64,000 nucleotides of DNA from Marinospirillum perlucidum. Lineage in GTDB: Bacteria; Pseudomonadota; Gammaproteobacteria; Pseudomonadales; Halomonadaceae. The translations under genes and the position numbers were made by a program. The stretch lies in contig NZ_QFWJ01000007.1 of NCBI RefSeq assembly GCF_003336805.1, positions 62,001-126,000 of the forward strand. The letters run 5' to 3'. Below, in pieces: positions 17,351 through 25,788 of the stretch (its first letter is position 1; each line of letters opens with the position of its first letter). Below the pieces are notes generated by a model, which saw only the letters and a list, made by a program, of their open reading frames with translations, did not search any database and had not been told where the DNA came from.

Positions 17351-18085
17351 TTATTTGCTTGAATCTGCCTGTGTGCTTAATTTGAAGTACCTCTTCATCA
17401 AAAATTCTGCTATTTCATAGTCATATAATGTATCAATATCTATAGATCTTTCAGTAGGCATCACTAAAGCGTGAGACTTGACCATAAAAAAACCTTGATT
17501 TTTCAGCAGTAAGTTGGATTTCGCAAGATAAAATGCTCCATTAAGGCGATAGTGCTGTGGTAGATCCTGGCTACGCTTGTTCAATATATCTGGGGACAAG
17601 AATCTATCCATACTCACGCTATCATCAAGCGTATTACACCAAAGGGGAGAGTGCTCTACTGGACAAACACTAATCACACTATTGGCTTTTTTATCGCGAA
17701 ATAGATTAAAGCCTTTCTGAATATCTTGCTGGTTTCTAAGTGGTGAGGTGGGCTGAAGCAAAAGAGTTAGTTCTGGGTGAATTCCTTTATGATTTAACTC
17801 TTCGAGTGTGTGTTTAAGTACAGCAAAAGTCGTCGCTGTATCACTTGAAAGTTCCGCCGGCCTTTCTAGGCAATAGCAATCCTTTTGGTTTGAAGCTAGG
17901 TTTAGAATTTGTGGATCATCACTGGTGACTGCTACCAAGTCAATTTCCGGTGACTCTAATGCTAGGTCAAGAGTCCACTGCACCAAGGGTTTGCCTGCCA
18001 GCAACTTGGTATTCTTGCCTGGTAAACGCTTGCTACCAGCTCTTGCTGGAATTACAGCCAGGACTTTATGCGTGTACTCAATCAT
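17351..18085 (-). CDS. legF: CMP-nonulosonate synthetase, probable CMP-legionaminate synthase
   Basis: It activates a nonulosonic acid with CTP to the CMP-sugar used by glycosyltransferases. The 244-residue protein has the NeuA/LegF/PseF signature: VIPARAGSKRLPGKN at the N-terminus (CTP binding), LLLQPTSPLRNQQDI, and RSIDIDTLYDYEIAE near the C-terminus (metal-binding DIDT). I set the start at ATG 18085, which gives the typical N-terminus and overlaps the previous stop in ATGATTGA; the ORF could extend 18 codons upstream. It is assigned to legionaminic rather than pseudaminic acid because a separate PseF sits in the pse block at 36325-37014 and this one follows the Leg genes. Specificity is inferred from context. 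Confidence 0.82.
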   Translation of the reverse strand: MIEYTHKVLAVIPARAGSKRLPGKNTKLLAGKPLVQWTLDLALESPEIDLVAVTSDDPQILNLASNQKDCYCLERPAELSSDTATTFAVLKHTLEELNHKGIHPELTLLLQPTSPLRNQQDIQKGFNLFRDKKANSVISVCPVEHSPLWCNTLDDSVSMDRFLSPDILNKRSQDLPQHYRLNGAFYLAKSNLLLKNQGFFMVKSHALVMPTERSIDIDTLYDYEIAEFLMKRYFKLSTQADSSK

Positions 18086-19133
18086 TGAATAACTCGCTGG
18101 CATCAGTTTGTGCTCGATTGAAATCATCCATCCTGCCAATATCGAGCCAGTAATCAGTTAGAGTATAAAGGTTGACTACCTTGCCATTATTAATTTCCTG
18201 CTGCAGTAGTTCCGGCATATCTAGAGGGTGGTTGGCTGGCACTTGTTTAACCAATTTAGGTGATAGCAGATAGATGCCAGCATTAACATTAAAGGTTTGA
18301 GTGGGCTTCTCCTTAATGGCAAGAGCCTGATGATCTCTGGATTCAATGACGCCATAGGGTATCTGATGTTCATACTCCCTGACACAAAGGGTTGCGCTGC
18401 CCCCATGTTCCTCATGAAAACCAAGCAAAGAAAGATAGTTCAAGGTGGTCAAAAGGTCGCCATTCATCATGAATAAGGGTTGATCAATCTCATCTTTAGG
18501 AAGAAGGCCCAAGGCGCCAGCAGTTCCCAGTGGTCTATCTTCATGAATATAGGTGATACTAACGCCCCAGCGGTTGCCATCGCCAAAATGCTCACGAATT
18601 TTTTCAGGCATATAGTGGGTGGAGATATAAAAGCGATGAAAACCGGAACTGACAAAGCTTTCCAGAATCAGCTCAAGAATCGGCTTATCACCTACTTTGA
18701 GTAACGGCTTTGGACAAGTTTTGGTCAAGGGGTGCAGGCGTTTTCCAAAACCACCAGCCATTAAAAAGACGGGGTTATCCTGCCTGGGTTTTTGAAGTAA
18801 TCCATGAAGTGTCTCAAGGCCAGTTACTTGTTGATCAGTATCTACAACTGGCAATTGTAAGAGTTGCTGCTGTTCCATAAAGGACAGTAAACGAGCTTTA
18901 CTCCAGTCAGCAGTAGCGACTTTGGGCTGTTTGTTCATTATTTGAACGACGGGTGTGGCTAAATCCAGGCGCTTTAGTAGTGCTCTGCGTACATCTCCAT
19001 CTGTTACTGTACCTATAAGCTTTTTGTCTTCGTCGGTTACAAGAAGAATCTGCTGTGCTGATAAATCCAACTTCTCAATGGCTCCTTCCAGAGAAATCGT
19101 TGGTTGAACAAGAGTGTCTTGCCAATTTTTCAT
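18078..19133 (-). CDS. CBS-domain sugar-1-phosphate nucleotidyltransferase (PtmE-like)
   Basis: Residues 1 to about 115 form two CBS motifs (VTDEDKKLIGTVTDGDVRRA). The rest is a GlmU/RmlA-type nucleotidyltransferase with the signature LMAGGFGKRLHPLTKTCPKP and a conserved MMNGDLLTTL. This architecture is that of PtmE of Campylobacter, the GlcN-1-phosphate guanylyltransferase that opens the GDP-linked legionaminic acid route. If the analogy holds, the sugar-nucleotide in this pathway is GDP rather than UDP based. The start at 19133 removes an implausible 25-residue extension; it lies 7 nt after the upstream stop. It overlaps legF by 8 nt. The partner enzymes PtmA and PtmF are not in the window. 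Confidence 0.83.
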   Translation of the reverse strand: MKNWQDTLVQPTISLEGAIEKLDLSAQQILLVTDEDKKLIGTVTDGDVRRALLKRLDLATPVVQIMNKQPKVATADWSKARLLSFMEQQQLLQLPVVDTDQQVTGLETLHGLLQKPRQDNPVFLMAGGFGKRLHPLTKTCPKPLLKVGDKPILELILESFVSSGFHRFYISTHYMPEKIREHFGDGNRWGVSITYIHEDRPLGTAGALGLLPKDEIDQPLFMMNGDLLTTLNYLSLLGFHEEHGGSATLCVREYEHQIPYGVIESRDHQALAIKEKPTQTFNVNAGIYLLSPKLVKQVPANHPLDMPELLQQEINNGKVVNLYTLTDYWLDIGRMDDFNRAQTDASELFND

Positions 19134-19140
19134 CTTTAAT

Positions 19141-19791
19141 TCACTGTGAATGCTTGGTGGCTTGCTGGGGTTTAGCCGCCAAATATTTGTGGCCTTCTGG
19201 TAAGTCATAAAGCAGTGTAGAGCCAGCTCCCAGAACGGCTCCTTGTCCTAGATGACAGCCTTGGACTACACAACTTGCGGGCCCTAAATGACAATAATTC
19301 CCAACATTAACGTTGCCAGACAAGACAACGGCTGGTGCCAAGTGGCAATGTTTACCTACCTTGCAATCATGGTCCAGTTGAGTGCCTGTATTGATCAGCG
19401 TGTTTTCATCAATTAGAACATCCGTTTGCAGAATACACCCTGCCATGACTTGTACGCCTTCGGCCAGTTCAACCCCATCTGCAATGATGGCTGTAGGATG
19501 CACCAGAGTGATAAAAGTATAGCCCGATTTTTTGAACTGTTTGAAAAGGGTTTGGCGAAGGTTTTTCCCTGGCAAACTGCCTAAACCATTAGCTAGCAGG
19601 ACTTTATTGGGTGGATACTTGTACACATCTGAGTCTTCACCCAGCACGGGTAATCCTCGCCATTCTTTTATTCCTTTGTGCTTCAGCTTGGGGTCAATGA
19701 CACCTGACAGAGGAGATTTAATTAACTGCAAGAGATTCAGAACCACTTTGGCATGTCCGCCTGCACCCAGCAGAATGACTGGCAGACTCAT
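19141..19791 (-). CDS. legH: NeuD/PglD-type sugar acetyltransferase (probable LegH)
   Basis: The 216-residue protein has a small Rossmann-like N-terminal domain (VILLGAGGHAKVV) and a left-handed beta-helix of hexapeptide repeats (about 95-205). In between lies the conserved LVHPTAIIADGVEL, and it contains the catalytic-type His in THDH-like TQLDHDCKVG. PglD/LegH enzymes acetylate the 4-amino group of the UDP- or GDP-4-amino-sugar with acetyl-CoA. The gene overlaps legI by ATGA. Because the cluster has a LegC aminotransferase and no other Leg-type acetyltransferase, assignment to the LegH step is reasonable, though O-acetylation of the final sugar (NeuD function) cannot be excluded. Confidence 0.75.
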   Translation of the reverse strand: MSLPVILLGAGGHAKVVLNLLQLIKSPLSGVIDPKLKHKGIKEWRGLPVLGEDSDVYKYPPNKVLLANGLGSLPGKNLRQTLFKQFKKSGYTFITLVHPTAIIADGVELAEGVQVMAGCILQTDVLIDENTLINTGTQLDHDCKVGKHCHLAPAVVLSGNVNVGNYCHLGPASCVVQGCHLGQGAVLGAGSTLLYDLPEGHKYLAAKPQQATKHSQ

Positions 19792-20852
19792 AATGCTTCG
19801 CCAGGTTTATAGTCTTTTCTCGCAGGTGTTCCTAGATAGTCCCAGTAATAAATCGCACTGATGCCCTGGCCAGTTCTAGCTGTGGTGAGAGCTGATTTAT
19901 TCAGTGTCTTACCCTGCTGTACAGCCTGAGAAACTAACAGGTTCTGACGTGCCACTTTGCGTGTATCCCATTCGCCAGGGTGGGGAGCCTTGTGGCCTGT
20001 TCCGATAAGTTGCTCGACTGATCGCACTTGCTGAACGAGTTCCTTTAGTTCATCAGGTTCTAATGAGGCTTTATGATCGGGACCTGCTAACTCACGATCC
20101 AGGGTAAAGTGTTTCTCAATAACTTTGGCTCCACGAGCTACTGCTGCTACAGATACCAATAACCCCTGAGTATGGTCAGAGTAACCTACAGGTAACTGAA
20201 AAGCAGTTGCCAGTGTGTCCATAGCTTTTAGATTGACTTGATCCAGAGGAGTTGGATAGCAGGAGGTGCAGTGCAGCAGTGTAACCTTGTTTTTGATTGC
20301 TTCATAAGCTTGCGGTTGGCTCCAGAACTCCCAGGTTTCATTTAAGCTCTTAGGTTCCTGTTTAAAGGAGTATCCGTGCGCCAGAATTGCTAGAGCCTGT
20401 TCAACTTCACTTAGCGTTGCCATGCCTGTCGATAAGATACAGGGCTTGCCCGTAGCAGCAAAATCCCAAAGCAAGGGTGCATTAGTGATTTCACCAGAAG
20501 GGATCTTGTAAAAGGGTAAATTCAAGGTTTGCAGGAAGCTGAGGCTTTGGCGATCAAAAGCAGTCGAAATAAAGGCTATACCCTTCTGCTGAGCATGATC
20601 CTGTAAGTCTTCGTGCCAGCTTTCAGGTAGCTCCAGCTTTTTTAGCATGGCAAGCTGAGACTCAGCTTCATCCGTCGTATTTTTCTGATACTGAGCTTTT
20701 GGTGCCGTTACTGCTGCTAGGCGTTCTGCATTAAAGGTCTGAAACTTGACCGCATCAGCACCGGATTCGGCGGCAGCATCCACTAACTGAAATGCAAGAT
20801 CACGATCACCATTATGGTTGACACCAGCTTCAGCTATTATCATAACAGACAT
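19788..20852 (-). CDS. legI: N,N'-diacetyllegionaminate synthase (NeuB family)
   Basis: It condenses phosphoenolpyruvate with the 6-deoxy-mannose-type diacetamido sugar to give legionaminic acid. The 354-residue protein starts MIIAEAGVNHNGD, which is characteristic of NeuB/LegI rather than PseI, with ADAVKFQTFNAERL, PFYKIPSGEITN, CILSTGMATLSEVEQA and a conserved VIEKHFTLDRELAGPDH. The C-terminal antifreeze-like SAF domain (about 290-354) is present. A second, clearly different NeuB-type gene (pseI) is in the pse block. It starts 3 nt after the PIG-L gene and overlaps legH. Confidence 0.9.
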   Translation of the reverse strand: MSVMIIAEAGVNHNGDRDLAFQLVDAAAESGADAVKFQTFNAERLAAVTAPKAQYQKNTTDEAESQLAMLKKLELPESWHEDLQDHAQQKGIAFISTAFDRQSLSFLQTLNLPFYKIPSGEITNAPLLWDFAATGKPCILSTGMATLSEVEQALAILAHGYSFKQEPKSLNETWEFWSQPQAYEAIKNKVTLLHCTSCYPTPLDQVNLKAMDTLATAFQLPVGYSDHTQGLLVSVAAVARGAKVIEKHFTLDRELAGPDHKASLEPDELKELVQQVRSVEQLIGTGHKAPHPGEWDTRKVARQNLLVSQAVQQGKTLNKSALTTARTGQGISAIYYWDYLGTPARKDYKPGEAL

Positions 20853-20855
20853 GGC

Positions 20856-21533
20856 TTAACGTATTTCCTTGAGTATCATAAAAGCTTCAGCAGCTTGGCA
20901 ATTTGCTTGCGCGCCTCGTAGAGTTGCAAGTGCCCTAAGGCATTCCTCACTGCGAGGGAAAGGAAATTTTCCCATCTCTCCATCAAACAGGGACATTATC
21001 TCAATTTTCTTGTCCAGATAGCCGCTAATGTCTTCATAAAGATTGGGGCGAAACCCCAAATCATCTGGTCGTAAGCCGAAATCTGTTTCAGACAAAGTCT
21101 CATACGCGTATATCGCTTTCACGAACGGAGATCGAAAAGTTTTAGTGGCTGCTACTGCTGCATCAAATACAGCGGCATGATCGCTATGGGCATCATTTCT
21201 GTAAGGAATATAAACCCTCTCTGGTTTTATATTTTTAATGATATTACCCACTGCTCCGATTAGCTCACCTTTCCCAAGGGTATCCAAGGCAGCAGAGGGC
21301 AATGAACAGTGATGAACGTCATTAAACCCATAAGCCTCTTTAACTGCATCAATTTCTCTGGCACGGGCGTGCACTCGTTCCTGAGGGAAACCAGAAACGC
21401 CGTCGATGGTTGTCACAATAAGCCAGTGAACCACTGTACCCTGCGCCTTTAACTTCAAGATAGTGCCGCCACAGCCCAGGGTTTCATCGTCTGGGTGGGG
21501 GGCGATGACAAGACACCGATTTGTATTCTGCAT
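20856..21533 (-). CDS. PIG-L (LmbE) family N-deacetylase
   Basis: Zn-dependent deacetylases of this family remove acetyl groups from GlcNAc-containing substrates. Visible motifs are VIAPHPDDETLGCGG (metal-binding HPDD) and IPYRNDAHSDHAAVFDAA (HxDH). ATG 21533 is used; a TTG codon just before it (21536) has slightly better spacing from AAGGA. It sits between legG and legI, so its substrate is probably an acetamido sugar of the Leg route or the finished nonulosonate. Removing one acetyl would free an amine for another acyl group, which would fit the nearby ATP-grasp gene. This is inference. Confidence 0.85.
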   Translation of the reverse strand: MQNTNRCLVIAPHPDDETLGCGGTILKLKAQGTVVHWLIVTTIDGVSGFPQERVHARAREIDAVKEAYGFNDVHHCSLPSAALDTLGKGELIGAVGNIIKNIKPERVYIPYRNDAHSDHAAVFDAAVAATKTFRSPFVKAIYAYETLSETDFGLRPDDLGFRPNLYEDISGYLDKKIEIMSLFDGEMGKFPFPRSEECLRALATLRGAQANCQAAEAFMILKEIR

Positions 21534-21596
21534 CAATTGCTTATGTCCTTAGCAGCTCAAAGCCGAGCCGAAACTAAATGAAATTTATGGAAATCT

Positions 21597-22751
21597 TTAA
21601 TAGGTAATATCCTTGATAAGAAGCTTTTCATCAATAGGAGTGTAGGCGAGCGTATCTGCAATACGTAAAGAAGACTGCCCATCCCCGTAAGGATTGGCGC
21701 AAGCACTCACATAGGATCGGTAATCTGGGTCAAAACATGCTTTTGTGACGGCTTTTTTAATCTGATCTTTGTCATGCAGAACAAACTGAACATTCTCGGC
21801 ATGAAGTCGGCCTTTTTGCCGGTTGCCAACATTAACAACAGGTAGCTTTAATAGCGGAGCTTCTAGGATTCCAGCGCTGGAGTTACCCAAAAGGCATGCA
21901 GACTTTCGCATCAGGTTTACGAATTCCAACCGCGGAATGTTCTTGAATGCATAGATTTCAGGTAACTGTTCAAACTCCCGGATGGCTCGAATCATCTGCT
22001 GGCCACCGGCATCGGAGTTGGGGTAACTGAGGATCGTAGGCAAGCCCAGTTCCGCAACTGCTTCCAGTGTTATCCGCATCTGGCGGTAGGCATCATCAAT
22101 TTCAGTTGAGATAACGTGCTGAATGAGCATCACCATCGGTTTACCGGCGGGAACTGAAAAGCCAAGGCGATTGCCAATAGTTTCGATATCTAACTCTGGA
22201 ACTTGCAGTAGTCGGTCGAGACCAGGATTTCCCACATCGAACACACGAAATTCCTGCTCACCCAGACGCAGGATGCGACCTGTACTTTCGCGGTTAGTAG
22301 TGAAATGAATGTGAGCAAGCTTGGTTACAGCATGACGAACCTGGTCGTCAACATTACCTACAACTCTGTCACCGCCTGCCACATGGGCCACTGGAATGTT
22401 CATATAAGCTCCAACCAGAGCAGTCGCAATCGATTCCTCGCGATCACCAAGCACCAGCAACCAGTCAGGCTTAATCCGCAACACCGTCTGCACCAAGCCT
22501 TGCAGCTGTATCCCTAATCCTTTGACACGTGCCGATGCTTGATCACCATTAATTAAACTTTCGATCTCATCAACAATCTCAAAACCATCGTTGCGAATAT
22601 CCTCTAAGGTGCGTCCATAGGCGTCACTGAGGTGGGCGCCGGTCACGGCCAATTGAAGTTTAAGCTCCGGATGTTCCTTAATAGTACGGAATACTGAAGA
22701 CATGATGTCGTATTCGGACCGGATACCAGTAACACCTAAAACGGTTCTCAT
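21597..22751 (-). CDS. legG: Hydrolysing NDP-sugar 2-epimerase (LegG/NeuC family)
   Basis: It converts the NDP-linked diacetamido sugar into the free 2-epimer, the substrate of LegI. The 384-residue protein has the GT-B-like fold of UDP-GlcNAc 2-epimerases, beginning GVTGIRSEYDIM. The core motif runs VLGDREESIATALVGAYMN, then PVAHVAGGDRVVGNVDDQVR with the active-site acidic and His residues, and a C-terminal nucleotide-binding stretch GNSSAGILEAPLLKLPVVN. Its ATG overlaps the HAD stop in ATGA. Specificity for the legionaminic route is inferred from the surrounding leg genes. Confidence 0.88.
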   Translation of the reverse strand: MRTVLGVTGIRSEYDIMSSVFRTIKEHPELKLQLAVTGAHLSDAYGRTLEDIRNDGFEIVDEIESLINGDQASARVKGLGIQLQGLVQTVLRIKPDWLLVLGDREESIATALVGAYMNIPVAHVAGGDRVVGNVDDQVRHAVTKLAHIHFTTNRESTGRILRLGEQEFRVFDVGNPGLDRLLQVPELDIETIGNRLGFSVPAGKPMVMLIQHVISTEIDDAYRQMRITLEAVAELGLPTILSYPNSDAGGQQMIRAIREFEQLPEIYAFKNIPRLEFVNLMRKSACLLGNSSAGILEAPLLKLPVVNVGNRQKGRLHAENVQFVLHDKDQIKKAVTKACFDPDYRSYVSACANPYGDGQSSLRIADTLAYTPIDEKLLIKDITY

Positions 22752-23413
22752 GGAGTCAGACCTCTATTAACAGGATGCATATTCGCAACCTGGACAAACT
22801 GAAACCCGGCGTTAACTGCGAATTGGCTATCAACCCTTCGATCTCCAAAAAAAACAACTCGATTCGGCAAGTATTCCCCTTCTAACGCTCGGATATTGTT
22901 TAACATTTTTATACTTGGCTTGCAGAAATCGGCCCCATAGGAGCCAGATATCGCTACATCGGCCTCCTTAAACCATTTAGATAGTCCCAAAGAAGTATAT
23001 TTGCGTTTCTGAAGCTCTACAGAGCCATCAGTAATCATAAATAAAGGATACCGGGTATGCAGCTCATCCAGAATGGTCCGAGTGCGTGCCGAAAGCGACA
23101 GCCGCGGTTCATAGTAGCGAAAAATCTGCAAACACTGTTTAACTAGGACGTCAACTTCCTTCCCCCGAAAACCGCTATCACCGATAGCTTCGGAAAAGAT
23201 TTTCGGGTAGGAACTTCCTTTCACGAGCCAACGTTTCAACATCCAAAAATAAAGCTCTTCTGGCTTATTTCGGGTCGCTGCAGCCAGAGTCTTCGCTATC
23301 GGCAAATACACCTGCGCAATAAAGTCAGCCTCATCATATAAGGTGCCATCCATATCAAAGCCAACAAAATCCACGGAATCCCAATCAATCTGAGGATACA
23401 AAGACTTCAGCAT
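22748..23413 (-). CDS. HAD-superfamily hydrolase
   Basis: The 221-residue HAD phosphatase-like protein has motif I FDMDGTLYDE (nucleophile Asp), motif II FMITDGSVELQ, a lysine in DFCKPSIKM and motif IV VVFFGDRRVDSQFAV, so the catalytic set looks complete. A cap domain lies at about residues 30-100. It overlaps the preceding ATP-grasp gene by 29 nt and the following legG by 4 nt, indicating tight coupling. The substrate is unknown. Since the hydrolysing LegG yields a non-phosphorylated sugar, no phosphatase is obviously needed for LegI, so a role in tailoring is possible. Confidence 0.8.
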   Translation of the reverse strand: MLKSLYPQIDWDSVDFVGFDMDGTLYDEADFIAQVYLPIAKTLAAATRNKPEELYFWMLKRWLVKGSSYPKIFSEAIGDSGFRGKEVDVLVKQCLQIFRYYEPRLSLSARTRTILDELHTRYPLFMITDGSVELQKRKYTSLGLSKWFKEADVAISGSYGADFCKPSIKMLNNIRALEGEYLPNRVVFFGDRRVDSQFAVNAGFQFVQVANMHPVNRGLTP

Positions 23414-24299
23414 AGTACCTTCTCATTTGCAGGCCATCTTTGACTGGTTTGGGTGCTATAGACTCACCATTAATGATGTTGTGGACGATCAAGTTGATCC
23501 AGTTTTCTGTAGCGGCAAAACCCAATGCCATTCCTCCTGCTATACGAGGATTAATTTCAACAAATTTTATTGAGCCGTCAGGCAGCACAAAACATTGCAT
23601 GTTTACGGGGCCGATAAAATGTAAGCGCTTACAGATCATCCTCACCCACTCTTCAATACCGCTATGTTTTTCTACTACTCCTGCCGTTGACTTACCATCC
23701 CTCACAGTGATACGACGACGCGGAACAATATACTCAGGCTGTGATTCAGCACTACAGAAAACATCGATGGTATATTCTGTTCCTGACAACAATTCTTGGG
23801 AGATCATGCCGTTCATGTCTACTTTTTGCTGAGTGACCTGAACGCCAACACCACCCCGACCGACGCGAGGTTTAACCACTGGGTACTCCTGCATCAAGCT
23901 GGTTTCGGGCGATGGGATGCCATGTTCCGTAAAAAACTGAAATGTGCGCCATTTATCTTGACATATAGCAATAGCATCAGGGTCTGAAACAATAACAGCG
24001 GTCCCGCGCTGCGCATAATAGTGTTTGCGTTGAGCCCAAGCCTGAAGCGTTTCATCCAGGGAGGGAATCACTATGTCTATCGACATCTCTGTTAAAACAT
24101 TATCTATATACTGCCAAAGATCAGGATCACTGGCTGACGGCATTAACACAAAATCATCCGCCAGCACTCTTCCTACACATTTCTCATCTATGTCACTAGC
24201 GACACATTCATGCCCCCCAGCCTGAATATTACCTATCAGATAGCCAACTGTTAGACTGCCTGATGCCTCTGTCAGGATTCTATATTTTTTATCAGGCAT
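23385..24299 (-). CDS. ATP-grasp family carboxylate-amine ligase
   Basis: The 304-residue protein has an N-terminal Rossmann-like domain (LTEASGSLTVGYLI) and an ATP-grasp core with PVVKPRVGRGGVGVQV (ATP-binding loop), ISQELLSGTEYTIDVFC and the Mg-binding IKFVEINPRIAGG. This resembles carbamoyl-phosphate-synthase-like or PylC-like ligases. Such enzymes join a carboxylate to an amine using ATP. In this locus a plausible job is adding an amino acid or other acyl group to a sugar amine freed by the PIG-L deacetylase. Nothing in the sequence fixes the substrate. It overlaps the HAD gene by 29 nt. Confidence 0.82.
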   Translation of the reverse strand: MPDKKYRILTEASGSLTVGYLIGNIQAGGHECVASDIDEKCVGRVLADDFVLMPSASDPDLWQYIDNVLTEMSIDIVIPSLDETLQAWAQRKHYYAQRGTAVIVSDPDAIAICQDKWRTFQFFTEHGIPSPETSLMQEYPVVKPRVGRGGVGVQVTQQKVDMNGMISQELLSGTEYTIDVFCSAESQPEYIVPRRRITVRDGKSTAGVVEKHSGIEEWVRMICKRLHFIGPVNMQCFVLPDGSIKFVEINPRIAGGMALGFAATENWINLIVHNIINGESIAPKPVKDGLQMRRYYAEVFVSSD

Positions 24300-24327
24300 T
24301 TATTAAACTTCCTTTAATTAAATAGCA

Positions 24328-25029
24328 TTAAACTCTTCGCAGCACTAAATGATACCGAGAGATATATCCTGATTTAATAACATCTTCGCGACGAATCAAA
24401 TTACACTCAACTATCTCGAATAGATCCTGAAACAAAGACCGGATTGAGGCCCAGTTAAAATACAGCTGGACAGTGTCAGTCTCATGCGGTCCCTCAACAA
24501 TTTCCTCGCCGCTGAATTCGCGGGCATGCTGACTATCGTCCCCGGATATCAAGTCGCAGTAGAGCAAACCTCTCGGAGCCATCACTCTCGCAAGCTCAAC
24601 TGTTGTACTGCGGGCAATTTCGAACTTCATACTATCAAGTACGCCATGGCTGACAGCAAACTGAAAATAATCATCCGCCCAAGGTAGATCACGGGCGTCT
24701 CCGGCTACCACATGTGATTCTATCCCCTCGATACCTCGCATTACTGCCCATTCTTTGAAGGTAGCTATGGCGGTTTCGGACAGGTCTACACCATAGGCGT
24801 CCAGCCCCATGTCATGACAATACATCACATGGCGACCGATCCCACACCCAAGATCTAATACGCGAGCAGATTTTGCATCAGCTGCGGCATCCTTGAATTG
24901 CTCTAAGCCAACACGCTTCCGAATATATTTGGAAACAAACCTGATTATTTCCTCATGCGGATAGAAAACGAAGTTATCAGCATTGGAGTATGATCGTTCC
25001 CACTCATCCTTTAAATTATCTTCAGTCAT
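24328..25029 (-). CDS. SAM-dependent methyltransferase (class I)
   Basis: The 233-residue protein has a standard SAM-binding core: ARVLDLGCGIGRHVMYC (motif I), DAYGVDLSETAI (acidic loop), VAGDARDLPWADDYFQFAVS (motif II) and LARVMAPRGLLYCDL (motif III). It lies between a TylF-type methyltransferase and the ATP-grasp gene within the Leg module, so an O- or N-methylation of the nonulosonate or its substituent is the likely role. The acceptor cannot be deduced. Confidence 0.82.
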   Translation of the reverse strand: MTEDNLKDEWERSYSNADNFVFYPHEEIIRFVSKYIRKRVGLEQFKDAAADAKSARVLDLGCGIGRHVMYCHDMGLDAYGVDLSETAIATFKEWAVMRGIEGIESHVVAGDARDLPWADDYFQFAVSHGVLDSMKFEIARSTTVELARVMAPRGLLYCDLISGDDSQHAREFSGEEIVEGPHETDTVQLYFNWASIRSLFQDLFEIVECNLIRREDVIKSGYISRYHLVLRRV

Positions 25030-25052
25030 ATTATCGCCCTTGCAATAAAAAT

Positions 25053-25757
25053 TTACAATACAATATAGCTGATACTGGGATCAAAGCTGAATCTCTTTAT
25101 TTCTTTTTTATTTATATCAATCGATTCGAGGGCAGCTTGAGTTTCTCCCGGCCACCAAGGGTTGTTAAGCTCGTCAAAAGCAAGAACCGCACCTTTAGGC
25201 ATTCGCGGCAAAAGATTTTCCAGAGCAACCTTAGTTGGCTCATATAGATCGAAGTCTAGAAATAATAGGCTAATCAAAAGGTAAGGGTTTTCTTCTACAA
25301 AAACAGGAATAGTCTTGCACGCATCTCCCTTAACCAAAAAGATTTTCTGAAACTCATTCAAAAAACGATTTTCATCATATTCATTAATTAACGACAACAA
25401 CTCGCCGTGCACATCATAAGAAGTGCAAAGCCCACCCAGTCTGCTGTTTTTATTAACTTCACCAGTATCTTTATCACTTACAGAAGGAAACCCTTCAAAA
25501 GTATCAAACCCAAACACCCGACGATCTAACGAGTAGGGCTCAAGTGCCGACGACATTTTCGCCCACCCCATTAGACCGCCACCATGGTGTACGCCACATT
25601 CAACAATACAGCCTTTAATATTCAATTGTAATTTAAAGAGTTCATATCGAGCCATAAATCGCGATAATGCCTGCCTCGGAACGTATTTCTCGAAATTTTT
25701 TAATTTTTCCTGCGAAATTTTAAAATCATTTGGTTCGGAAAACATATTCATTTCCAT
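25053..25757 (-). CDS. TylF/MycF-type macrocin O-methyltransferase family protein
   Basis: The 234-residue protein is recognisable by GCIVECGVHHGGGLMGWAKM (SAM loop), RVFGFDTFEGFPSVSDKD, and LFLDFDLYEPTKVALENLLP followed by GAVLAFDELNNPWWPGET, which supplies the metal-binding acidic residues of the TylF group. Members methylate sugar hydroxyls in antibiotics and surface glycans. Its presence suggests an O-methylated nonulosonate or other glycan residue. It sits between legC and the class I methyltransferase. Three in-frame ATGs lie at the start (25757, 25751, 25745); the first is used. Confidence 0.82.
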   Translation of the reverse strand: MEMNMFSEPNDFKISQEKLKNFEKYVPRQALSRFMARYELFKLQLNIKGCIVECGVHHGGGLMGWAKMSSALEPYSLDRRVFGFDTFEGFPSVSDKDTGEVNKNSRLGGLCTSYDVHGELLSLINEYDENRFLNEFQKIFLVKGDACKTIPVFVEENPYLLISLLFLDFDLYEPTKVALENLLPRMPKGAVLAFDELNNPWWPGETQAALESIDINKKEIKRFSFDPSISYIVL

Positions 25758-25788
25758 TAATTAAATTAGCCCGCTTAGAGCGCTATTC

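Noticed and set aside
19788-20852. Sialic acid (Neu5Ac) synthesis by the NeuB-type gene
   Set aside because: The presence of LegB and LegC type enzymes (4,6-dehydratase and 4-aminotransferase) before it indicates a 6-deoxy diamino nonulosonate rather than Neu5Ac.
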